Below, piece by piece: positions 53,471-61,822 of a stretch of DNA of 64,000 bases. The position numbers and the translations under genes are program-made. Below the pieces are notes generated by a model. The model did not search any database, had not been told where the DNA came from, and worked only from the letters and a program-made list of their open reading frames with translations. How positions within the stretch are numbered: position 1 is the first letter of the stretch; each line of letters begins with the position of its first letter. The stretch lies in assembly GCA_964579795.1 (NCBI GenBank), contig CAZOHM010000006.1, positions 29,564 through 93,563 of the forward strand, given 5' to 3'. This DNA is from JAEYFP01 sp964579795. GTDB taxonomy: Bacteria; Bacillota; Clostridia; Lachnospirales; Lachnospiraceae.

Positions 53471-54034
53471 TTAGGTGGCGACTGTCACGGCACAGGCCGC
53501 TACATGCCCAATGGCCACCACATCAATGGCGACCGCAGCTGCCGCACTTAATACACCAACGCCCATGAAGCCTACTACCAGCGCTACACCGGCTACGAGG
53601 AATACTACAACTGCAACGAAGAATCCAAGAATTCCACCGTTTACAAGTTCTAATTCCTCAGGAGTCAGATTTTCTGGAGATACAGGGATAATAATATAGC
53701 ACACATCCTCTGTATTCTGCATTACTCTGACTACCCATCCTTCAGGAATAACCTGTTTTGGGCTTTCATCCTCCAACTCATTGACGCTGTGCATCAAATT
53801 GTCAGTGATGATCTGCATACCCTGTTTTACATTCTCATAGGGCAGCACATATGTTACTGTTTTTTCAGGAGAGTCCATAACTACATATTCCAAGTTCTCA
53901 TCATATGCAATATCATACTCTTTCAGGACTTCCTTTGGGTGATCCTTGAAGTTCTGTTTGAACTCCTCCGACTCCCAGCACTGGGAAAAGATCTCGCCTA
54001 GTTTTGTAGCATCATTTTTCATTTCTTCTGACAT
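53471..54034 (-). CDS. NHLP-type RiPP precursor with VNGG leader site
   Basis: The 187-residue protein has the nitrile-hydratase-like leader peptide form: acidic helical N-terminus (KLGEIFSQCWESEEFKQNFKDHPKEVLKEYDI), then the conserved beta region, and ENLTPEELELVNGG. VNGG (131-134) is the double-glycine site for the C39 peptidase of the transporter. The core (135-187) is 53 residues, rich in Val, Ala and Gly, with one Asp, one His and one Cys near the end. AAAGGAGG precedes the start. It lies directly behind two radical SAM maturases and their exporter. The mature product is not known. Confidence 0.9.
   Translation of the reverse strand: MSEEMKNDATKLGEIFSQCWESEEFKQNFKDHPKEVLKEYDIAYDENLEYVVMDSPEKTVTYVLPYENVKQGMQIITDNLMHSVNELEDESPKQVIPEGWVVRVMQNTEDVCYIIIPVSPENLTPEELELVNGGILGFFVAVVVFLVAGVALVVGFMGVGVLSAAAAVAIDVVAIGHVAACAVTVAT
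53474..53632 (-). other. predicted RiPP core peptide region
   Basis: The core begins ILGFFVAVVVF after the VNGG site and ends CAVTVAT. It has almost no charged residues and is long enough to span a membrane. It has no Tyr, only one Ser and one Cys, so dehydration and lanthionine rings or tyramine excision are unlikely; epimerisation of Val/Ala residues or no modification are more plausible. Confidence 0.7.
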
Positions 54035-54115
54035 ACCTATTCCTCCTTTCCACTTGCATGTATCTATGCTTGCTTTCCTATATGAGCATTACATCACATA
54101 AGAAGAGTAGCCTGT

Positions 54116-55492
54116 TTAGTCTTCCGGATACAAATCATGGTCTACAATAAGACCCTGTTTCCAGAAAAAGTTAATCATCCAGAAAATATATTCCGGTGGT
54201 GTGCCTGCACCCTCCTGCTTCAACAGAAAGTCAACCAGTTCACTTTTTGTATAGACTGCGGACTCCATTGCTGGAACCATCAGACTGAGAGCCTGCACTG
54301 CTTCAGGCTTATCAAATCTGAGCTGATAGGACGCATCAGATTGTAGAAGTGCTTTGTTCTTTTTAGCGGAATATGTAAAATAAGGATACATCTGAATCTT
54401 CTCTTTTGGTCCTATCAGGATTTTCATATGCTCCTTTATCATCATTTGCATCTTTTCCTTCAACTCTGCAGCATCCGCAAACTGCTCCTGACACAGAATG
54501 ACCTCCCCGGTCGGATGTTCCTTACTTGCAACAATCGGAGTCGTCAATCGGATTGTCTTTTCACACATATTTACGACAAAGCCTGTCAGGCATGCAATGG
54601 TTCCGTCAGGTGCTCCTGATTCCTCTGTCAGTCGCCCTGAATGGATGAATCCATTTGAAGGTGCTTCCTCATATTGCGGCAGAAGTTCTACCAGTATCAG
54701 CTCCTCTTTTGTAAAGGTATCAAAAATCTGATACAGCTCCTCTAATGACCTTACTGACATACGATAAATCGTGTCACCCTCTGTCGTTGCCTCATGAATC
54801 AGTTTCCTTGTTCTTTCTGGATCCCGCATTCCTGCTGCTGTTGTAATCTGTGGCAGGCGATGGAATACCTCTCTGTAATCCTCTATGAATTTTTCATAGT
54901 CCGGATTATCCAGTGGCTCTGTTGCATAATAGCAAGTTCCATATGCTGCTCCATCTCCCAGAATATCCTGTGCTGCCTGCAGAGTTTCCTTCCAGAGTGC
55001 TGCATTTTCTTCTGTATATCTAAACACCTTGGAAAGTTTTTTTGCATTCAATCCACAGAAGGGGCAACCGATGGAGCATCCACTTGACAGCTCTACGGTA
55101 AAAACTGCATGAATGAGAGATGCATTGCGAAGACCGAGAAGCCCTTCGCAGCGAACAATCTGACGTTCACGCCACTTCTTCATCGTCTCATTGTCAGGTG
55201 TACAGCGGCTGCGCAGTTCATCTCTCCAGTTAAGCTTCTTCGTCATGAAATCGATATATTTTACCATTGCCCGATTAGGATGTATTGCCTTTGCCGTCCT
55301 GAAATCATTTGGATTTGCCACTCTGACTGCCACATCCTGTGGGGTCAGATTAATCTGATACTTTGCAAGCATTGACACGGCATCTGTCTTAAATTCCTCA
55401 TCAGCTCCCGGCACAAGTGCCAGATATTCCATAAATCGCTTGACCTCGGCCAGTATTTGTAAATCCTTATCCACATAAAAAATACTACTCAT
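54116..55492 (-). CDS. radical SAM RiPP maturase 1, possibly PoyD-type peptide epimerase
   Basis: The 458-residue protein has a ~130-residue N-terminal region, then the Cx3Cx2C cluster Cys139, Cys143, Cys146 (GCSIGCPFCG) that binds the 4Fe-4S cluster and SAM, and a C-terminal ~80-residue helical domain. The pattern matches radical SAM amino acid epimerases that act on NHLP precursors, as PoyD does. I chose the ATG at 55492, preceded by AGGAAGG and overlapping the upstream gene by ATGA. It is a paralogue of the next gene. Epimerase function is inference; radical SAM RiPP maturase is firm. Confidence 0.85.
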   Translation of the reverse strand: MSSIFYVDKDLQILAEVKRFMEYLALVPGADEEFKTDAVSMLAKYQINLTPQDVAVRVANPNDFRTAKAIHPNRAMVKYIDFMTKKLNWRDELRSRCTPDNETMKKWRERQIVRCEGLLGLRNASLIHAVFTVELSSGCSIGCPFCGLNAKKLSKVFRYTEENAALWKETLQAAQDILGDGAAYGTCYYATEPLDNPDYEKFIEDYREVFHRLPQITTAAGMRDPERTRKLIHEATTEGDTIYRMSVRSLEELYQIFDTFTKEELILVELLPQYEEAPSNGFIHSGRLTEESGAPDGTIACLTGFVVNMCEKTIRLTTPIVASKEHPTGEVILCQEQFADAAELKEKMQMMIKEHMKILIGPKEKIQMYPYFTYSAKKNKALLQSDASYQLRFDKPEAVQALSLMVPAMESAVYTKSELVDFLLKQEGAGTPPEYIFWMINFFWKQGLIVDHDLYPED

Positions 55493-56973
55493 AAGCTGCC
55501 TTCCTCTGCATACTCCCATGGAAATAATATCGGATCTGCAATAATTCCAAATTTCCAAAACTGTGCCAAATTCCAAAAAGCCATTTCCGGCTTTAACTGC
55601 TTCTCACTGATCAGCTTCTCAACAATCTCGTCCTTTGTATAGATTCCTTCTAATAAAAGCTCAAGCGCATCCTTTGCACCCTCATATGGGATTTTGTCAA
55701 TATATAATGTATATCCGCCATATTGGCTGACAAGTGCCTCTCCCTGCTTTGTCTGTTCACGCTGTAAATAGCTGTAGACCTTTAATTTATTATTTTTCGG
55801 GACCTGTGTCATCATTTTGGTTTCAATGATATCCAGCAGCTTTTCCCTATAATCCTCTGCGTCTTTAAAAAACACTTTTTCGGGACCTGCAACTCCCTCC
55901 GGATTCTGCTCGCTTGAATGACACGCAGTGATGAGTTTGATGCTTTGTTCAGCCATATTGACAACAAAGCCATCAACACAGCAGATTGATCCCGGTGACT
56001 GACTCTGTTTTGCTTCCTCCTTTGAGATTTCATCTCTCTGCTTTCCAGCGACTGCAAATGGGACAAATCCAGGAGCCTCCGGATACTGTGGAATGAGCTC
56101 CACCTTGATAAGCTCCTCTGGGGTAAACTCTGTAAGTATTTCCTGTGCCTGCTCCAGACTTCTGACTGAAAAGCGATGAATAAAGCCTTTTTTTTCATAG
56201 AGCTCACCAACCAGCTTATGCGTTCTCTCTACATCACGAAGAGGTACTGCTGTCGTAATTTGTGGGATGATATCGTATTCCTCAAAGAACAGCTTTTCAA
56301 AGACCTCATAGTCAGCATTATCGAGCGGCTCTGTTGCAAGATACATCGTTCCCTTTCCTGCTGCATCTCCGATTATCTCATGCGAAATCTCAAGTACCTT
56401 TCGAAACAGCTTCTGATTTTCTTCTGTCGCCTTGAAAACCTTCTGTAACTTCATAGCACCGACTCCACAAAATTTACATCCTACAGAGCAGCCTACGGTC
56501 AGCTCATAATTCATCACATCATGTACAAAGCCCGGATTAATGCCGCCCAGGCAGCCCTTGCTACGCTCAATCTGCTGCGCTCTCCATTTCTTGACCTTTG
56601 GATGATTTGGCACACACAGCTCATCCCGCATCTTGTCTCTCATATAGATCTTATTTCCAACAAACTGACGAAAACGAAATATGGATTCCGGTACACGGTC
56701 AAGTGCGTCCTCTGCCGTAACGATATCTTTTAGTTCCTCCTGCCTGTTTGCATAAACCAAAAGCTTCATATCATCAGGCAACAGCAAATCCAGTCCATGT
56801 GCAGCCAGATATCCTGTTTCATCCTGTTCAAACTCTGCCTTTGTCTGTGGCAAAAGCAGATATAGCTCTACAAAACGCTTAGTCTGTGCTACCAGCTGAT
56901 TAATCCTGCCATACTCCTCTTCGCCAAGCTCTTCCCTCGTCAGACTAATCAATGATTTTTCATATTCATTCAT
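55489..56973 (-). CDS. radical SAM RiPP maturase 2, paralogue of maturase 1
   Basis: The 494-residue protein shares the layout with maturase 1: the Cx3Cx2C motif is GCSVGCKFCG with Cys162, Cys166, Cys169, and both have VKKWR/MKKWRERQI, GLLGLRN/GCLGGIN and a C-terminal TKxEIVEKLISE region. The longer C-terminal arm differs. Two divergent copies would let the system act on two types of position, or on two precursors, in the same pathway. The start has no overlapping alternative, and the gene follows the transporter by 17 bp. Confidence 0.85.
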   Translation of the reverse strand: MNEYEKSLISLTREELGEEEYGRINQLVAQTKRFVELYLLLPQTKAEFEQDETGYLAAHGLDLLLPDDMKLLVYANRQEELKDIVTAEDALDRVPESIFRFRQFVGNKIYMRDKMRDELCVPNHPKVKKWRAQQIERSKGCLGGINPGFVHDVMNYELTVGCSVGCKFCGVGAMKLQKVFKATEENQKLFRKVLEISHEIIGDAAGKGTMYLATEPLDNADYEVFEKLFFEEYDIIPQITTAVPLRDVERTHKLVGELYEKKGFIHRFSVRSLEQAQEILTEFTPEELIKVELIPQYPEAPGFVPFAVAGKQRDEISKEEAKQSQSPGSICCVDGFVVNMAEQSIKLITACHSSEQNPEGVAGPEKVFFKDAEDYREKLLDIIETKMMTQVPKNNKLKVYSYLQREQTKQGEALVSQYGGYTLYIDKIPYEGAKDALELLLEGIYTKDEIVEKLISEKQLKPEMAFWNLAQFWKFGIIADPILFPWEYAEEGSL

Positions 56974-56990
56974 GCTGTATCTCTCCTGTC

Positions 56991-59594
56991 TTATGAGATA
57001 TTATCTAAATCAACCTGCTGTCTCTTTACCAACTCATAGAAAAGTCCTTTTTTCTGCAGCAGCTCCTCATAGCTTCCTGTCTCTACAATACTCCCACTAT
57101 CCATAACAAGTATTCGGTCACATTTCTGTACTGTAGTCAGTCGATGTGCAATCATCACACGTGTCATGTGATGTTCCTCCAGATTTTCACATATCTGCTG
57201 CTGTGTAATATTATCCAGTGCACTTGTTGCCTCATCAAAGAAGATCATGACCGGATTATTGGCAAGTGCCCTTGCAATCAGTATTCTCTGCTGCTGTCCA
57301 CCGGATATTGAGCTGCCGTATTCTGAAATCTCAGTATAGATTCCCATTGGCATATGATCAATTTCTTCCTTCATTCCAACCTCTCGCATCAGATCAAGAA
57401 CACGCTCCACTGAAATTCCAGGTGATGCGATTTCAATATTTGAAAGAATGGTTCCACTTGTCAATCGCCCATCCTGAATTACAACACCCATCTGCTTACG
57501 CAGTTCGCGCTTATCCAGTGTCTCAATATCTTTATTGTCATAGTAAATCTTTCCCTTTGACGCTGTTTCAAAGCCGAGGAGACATTTTAACAATGTTGAC
57601 TTCCCACAACCACTGGCTCCGACGATTCCGATGTATTCTCCGGCGGCTATTTTGAAAGAAATATCCTTTAGTACCAGAGTCTCATCTGCACCATACCGAA
57701 AGTCCAAATGATCGACCTCAACATTTCCATAAAATCTTCCAGATGACTTTACATCATCATCTAGCTCAGTAGGCTGGTCATAGATTGGTTTGACACGCTT
57801 ATAAGCAGGAATAACCATTCCCATCATTAAAAAGAAGTTTACAAGCTGCATTGATGCAGCCACAAATAATCCAAACGCTGTATTAAAGGACGTATATTCA
57901 CCAATTGTCAGGTCAAGCTTTCTGCGTTCCAGCGTATAGTAGATAAAACCTGAATAAAACATATTTATCATTCCGCGAAAAACATTTGCTGCATTTGCTA
58001 TATAGCTGCTCTTGATATCGTTTAAAATTGTCTTTGTGTTATGCTTCTGGTATTCCAGTAAGGCTCTGTCCTCGACTCCTGAGATTTTGACCTTCATAAT
58101 GCTGGAAATAAACTGATACAGCGTTACATTTGCATCTGATGAGGTCTCCAGCTTCTTTCTCTCATAGGACAATCTTGCATAACCAAGAATTGAAATAACA
58201 ACAATCGTAATCAGTACCATGATGAGTCCTCGTCCCGCTAAAGCCTTGGACTTTTGGAACATCTTCACCACATAAAATATTGAGAAAACGAATCCCAGAA
58301 CAGCCTCTATTAATCCAGTCGACATTGTCTGAAATATGGATGACATACTCATAACCCTTGTAACGAGATCTGTACTTCCATACTGTTCCAGAAAATGCTG
58401 AGGGAGATGAAACAGTCTGTCAATTGTAGCATTCATAATAGAATACTCTACTGTCTTGGTCGCACGCATCATGGAAAGATTTTTAACAAGCAGGAAAAAT
58501 ACATTGCCGATTGCACAGGCAAATATGACATAGCCAACCTCCGTGATTGCTCTCTGTGAGCCCATCGGAATCAGCTTATCAAACATCATTTCATTCAAAA
58601 CAGGTAGAAGAAGCCCCACCAGCACGCCTAACAGAGTCATCAGCACAAAGGCTGCAACATCCCTTCGCCATACTGATATCATTCCATGCCTTAGAATATC
58701 CTTAAACTTCAAGGCTCTGCTTGGAAGTGAGCGATAAATCATAATACCGTCCGGCTGCAGTGTCTCTGCCTCTTTTGCATCTATAAGAAAATCAGTATTA
58801 TTCTCTGCATCATACAGTACATATCGATTGATTCCCTTTGGAATACAGATAACCGGCTGTCCACTATCTTTACGGTAGGCGACGAGTGGTCCACTGTCCC
58901 TCCGATACCAGCGCTCCCCCAGCATTACATTTCTGACAATAAAGTGTGAGACTCTCGCAATATCAGATAAGTTGAAATCATCTCCACAGGTAGAGCACAG
59001 CGTCTGATAGGAACAGATTTTCACATTCATGTAATCACAATAAATACTCATTGCATTATACAGCGCATTATCTGTGTGTTCCTGGTATTTCCAGTTGCTC
59101 TGCTGCTTAAAAACAGAGAGCATCATATTGATTTTTCCAGCCCGAACAGCCTTTTTCTCAACTGCAATACGGGAGATAATCGACTCCTCTTGTTCCAGAA
59201 CAGACTCATACCATTCTGCCATTCTAACAGAGAATCTGGCATCTGTTGCCGGAAGCTTGTTAATTCGACTTAAAAAATTATCACGTATCTCCTCAAGATT
59301 TTCTCCGGAATTATCAATCGTCGTCAGGGTCAGCCTGGCAGTGTCCTTTGCCTTTAATAAAAACTGCCAATATCGAGCCTTTCCATTTTCCACAAGAGAC
59401 AAAGAAGGAATCCAGCAACCGGTCGGAGCATCGCACAGATAGATACTTCTTCCAATCTGTGTACCACTCACTCTGACGATATAAATGTTCAGTTCTCCCT
59501 CATCTACGCGGAATACTTCATTGGGATCGCCAGTCAGGTACATATTGCCACCCTTTAATTTTATTGTGAAGGAATCGGTCTCCTGTACATTCAT
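56991..59594 (-). CDS. NHLM-type ABC transporter without C39 domain
   Basis: The 867-residue protein has a ~300-residue N-terminal cytoplasmic region with a cyclic-nucleotide-binding-like beta start (LKGGNMYLTGDPNEVFRVDEGELNIYIVRV), then a membrane domain (about 320-600), and an ATPase domain with GASGCGKST, the signature SISGGQQQR, and FFDEATSALD. This is the second NHLM exporter subunit, one that lacks the peptidase. It forms a set with the C39-type transporter and HlyD adaptor. An alternative start at ATG18 has a better ribosome-binding site. Confidence 0.88.
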   Translation of the reverse strand: MNVQETDSFTIKLKGGNMYLTGDPNEVFRVDEGELNIYIVRVSGTQIGRSIYLCDAPTGCWIPSLSLVENGKARYWQFLLKAKDTARLTLTTIDNSGENLEEIRDNFLSRINKLPATDARFSVRMAEWYESVLEQEESIISRIAVEKKAVRAGKINMMLSVFKQQSNWKYQEHTDNALYNAMSIYCDYMNVKICSYQTLCSTCGDDFNLSDIARVSHFIVRNVMLGERWYRRDSGPLVAYRKDSGQPVICIPKGINRYVLYDAENNTDFLIDAKEAETLQPDGIMIYRSLPSRALKFKDILRHGMISVWRRDVAAFVLMTLLGVLVGLLLPVLNEMMFDKLIPMGSQRAITEVGYVIFACAIGNVFFLLVKNLSMMRATKTVEYSIMNATIDRLFHLPQHFLEQYGSTDLVTRVMSMSSIFQTMSTGLIEAVLGFVFSIFYVVKMFQKSKALAGRGLIMVLITIVVISILGYARLSYERKKLETSSDANVTLYQFISSIMKVKISGVEDRALLEYQKHNTKTILNDIKSSYIANAANVFRGMINMFYSGFIYYTLERRKLDLTIGEYTSFNTAFGLFVAASMQLVNFFLMMGMVIPAYKRVKPIYDQPTELDDDVKSSGRFYGNVEVDHLDFRYGADETLVLKDISFKIAAGEYIGIVGASGCGKSTLLKCLLGFETASKGKIYYDNKDIETLDKRELRKQMGVVIQDGRLTSGTILSNIEIASPGISVERVLDLMREVGMKEEIDHMPMGIYTEISEYGSSISGGQQQRILIARALANNPVMIFFDEATSALDNITQQQICENLEEHHMTRVMIAHRLTTVQKCDRILVMDSGSIVETGSYEELLQKKGLFYELVKRQQVDLDNIS

Positions 59595-59644
59595 ACGGTG
59601 CTAAGCTCCTGCCTTTTCATTCGTGATAAATATTATGTAAACTG

Positions 59645-61822
59645 TTAAACTGCTGCAATCAAACGGCTGTATTTTCCACCCTTTTCCATCAGTTCTTCAT
59701 GCTTTCCTCTCTCTATAATTCGTCCATGATCCATAACGATAATCTCGTCACAGTCTCTGATTGTGGATAGGCGCTGTGCAACAATGACACAGGTACAGTG
59801 CCTTCGCTTAATATTGTTGAGTATCTCTTTTTCTGTCAAGGCATCCAGTGAGCTTGTTGCCTCATCCATAATAAGAATTGTTGGATTCGTTGCCAGTGCC
59901 TTTGCTATTTCGATTCTCTGGCGCTGCCCGCCTGAAAGATTCGATCCGCCTTCGCAGACCATATATTCATAGGCTCCCGGCTTTTGTGTGATATCCTCGT
60001 GTACACAGGCATCCTTTGCTGCCTGGATAACATCCTCCTGCCGTATCGTCGTATTCCACATCGTAATATTGTCATAGATACTGCCATCAAAAAGCGAAAT
60101 ATTCTGTGTCACAACAGACACACTGGCATTTATGACCTCCTCAGGCACCTTTTCTCTGTCTACTCCGTCAAACAGGATATCCCCTGACCATGGCTGATAC
60201 AGGGAGCTCAACAGCTTTGCCACTGTAGACTTTCCACATCCGCTAGATCCAACAAGTGCAATGGACTGACCACTTTTAATATGAAAATTCAGGTTCTTGA
60301 TAAAGACCCTGTCGAGCTTACCATAGGCAAAATTGACATCCGTCAATTCGATTTCACCCACAAGCTTTCTTCCTAACAGACTTTCTTCTTTTTCCACAGT
60401 GTATCCTGTATCTTCACTGTAATGCATGATATCCTCGACTCGGCTCATATCATTTTTGACCTGCTGCATATTGCGGGTAAAATTGATAATCTCTCCAAAT
60501 GGTTCTGAAAAGGAGGCCATAAATCCTGAGAAAGCGATAACCATACCGGAAGAGATCTGCCCAGCAACGACAAGGCGGCTTCCCATAATTAAAAGCAAAA
60601 TATTATTAACGGACTGCATAGCCTGCGGTATTACATTCAGTGACTGCTGTATTTTTCCAAGCTTTTGGTCCATATTATTCACTGTCGCATAATGTCCAAG
60701 AACACGGCTTGTATACTCATTCTCCGCTCCGACTGCCTTTAAGGATTCACTGACATTAATTCCACTGTATATCGTACCAACGAGCTTTCCAAAGTCCTGT
60801 CCATACTTTTGTGTCATTGTAGCAATTTTTTTCGTCGAAATCGTAATAAATGTCATAGATAAGACAGAAAAAGCAAATCCAACAAGTGCCATAGTCGGAC
60901 TATAGCACACCATAATCAGCAGATAAATGAATGATGTCAGCAGATTGATAACTACATTAATAAGCTCTCCAGACAAGAAATCACTGACAGCCGCATTATT
61001 CTGAATTCTCTGAATCAAATCTCCTGACATTCTCTGCTCAAAAAAGATCATTGGCAGCCTGTACATATGTGCAAGCATCCGATCAGAGGAAAGCAAAGAA
61101 AGCTTGCTTTTTAAAAGCAGTGTGATTTTTTGTCTGATATAAGTAAAATATCCCTGAAACAGCATGGTTATCAGCATAAAAAGAAGCAGCCATTTCATCC
61201 ATCCAGTCGTTCCCTTGACAATGATTTCATCAAGAAATACCTGTGAGAATAATGGAACTAATACACCTGGTGCAATTAATACAATTCCGAGGAAAAGCAG
61301 TGCCAGTAATGTCTTGCCCTGACCCTTCAGTCTCTCTTTTGCGAAACGGTACAGTGTATGCTCATTTGGAGATACCTGAAATGACGGTTGTTTAGAAAAC
61401 TCCAGAACAATTCCGGTAAAACTGCCATCAAACTCCTCTCTCGTGAGGACTCTTCTTCCCTGAGCTGGGTCATTAATATAAAAATGTCCATGCTTTACAC
61501 CCTCGAATACGACAAAATGAGAAAAATTCCAATGAAGAATACAGGGAAGTACCGTCTTTTTTAACATCTTATCTGTTTCACGGCTACTGCCCTTTGCAGT
61601 CATTCCATACTTTTCTGCTGCAATACAAATATTCTTTGCATTACAGCCGTTTCGTGATACTCCTGTCTCAATACGGAGCTCATCAAGAGGTACATACTTG
61701 CCATGATATCTTAAAATCATCGCAAGAGAAGCAGCTCCGCACTCAGACATTTCCATCTGATAGACCGTCGGTGTTTTCACATATCGATATGCATTTGGTC
61801 GCTGATTGTTATGTGATATCAT
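59645..61822 (-). CDS. NHLM-type ABC transporter with C39 peptidase domain
   Basis: The 725-residue protein has an N-terminal C39 peptidase with the catalytic Cys in QMEMSECGAASL (about residue 28), a catalytic His in HFVVFEGV (about 107) and Asp in INDPAQG, then a six-helix domain and an ATPase with GSSGCGKST, NLSGGQRQR and MDEATSSLD. It cleaves the leader of the precursor after its double glycine and exports the core. The start overlaps the upstream adaptor gene by ATGA. Confidence 0.95.
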   Translation of the reverse strand: MISHNNQRPNAYRYVKTPTVYQMEMSECGAASLAMILRYHGKYVPLDELRIETGVSRNGCNAKNICIAAEKYGMTAKGSSRETDKMLKKTVLPCILHWNFSHFVVFEGVKHGHFYINDPAQGRRVLTREEFDGSFTGIVLEFSKQPSFQVSPNEHTLYRFAKERLKGQGKTLLALLFLGIVLIAPGVLVPLFSQVFLDEIIVKGTTGWMKWLLLFMLITMLFQGYFTYIRQKITLLLKSKLSLLSSDRMLAHMYRLPMIFFEQRMSGDLIQRIQNNAAVSDFLSGELINVVINLLTSFIYLLIMVCYSPTMALVGFAFSVLSMTFITISTKKIATMTQKYGQDFGKLVGTIYSGINVSESLKAVGAENEYTSRVLGHYATVNNMDQKLGKIQQSLNVIPQAMQSVNNILLLIMGSRLVVAGQISSGMVIAFSGFMASFSEPFGEIINFTRNMQQVKNDMSRVEDIMHYSEDTGYTVEKEESLLGRKLVGEIELTDVNFAYGKLDRVFIKNLNFHIKSGQSIALVGSSGCGKSTVAKLLSSLYQPWSGDILFDGVDREKVPEEVINASVSVVTQNISLFDGSIYDNITMWNTTIRQEDVIQAAKDACVHEDITQKPGAYEYMVCEGGSNLSGGQRQRIEIAKALATNPTILIMDEATSSLDALTEKEILNNIKRRHCTCVIVAQRLSTIRDCDEIIVMDHGRIIERGKHEELMEKGGKYSRLIAAV

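Noticed and set aside
53471..54034. Lanthipeptide precursor
   Set aside because: The core has only one Cys and few Ser/Thr, and no LanM/LanB-type gene is in the window.
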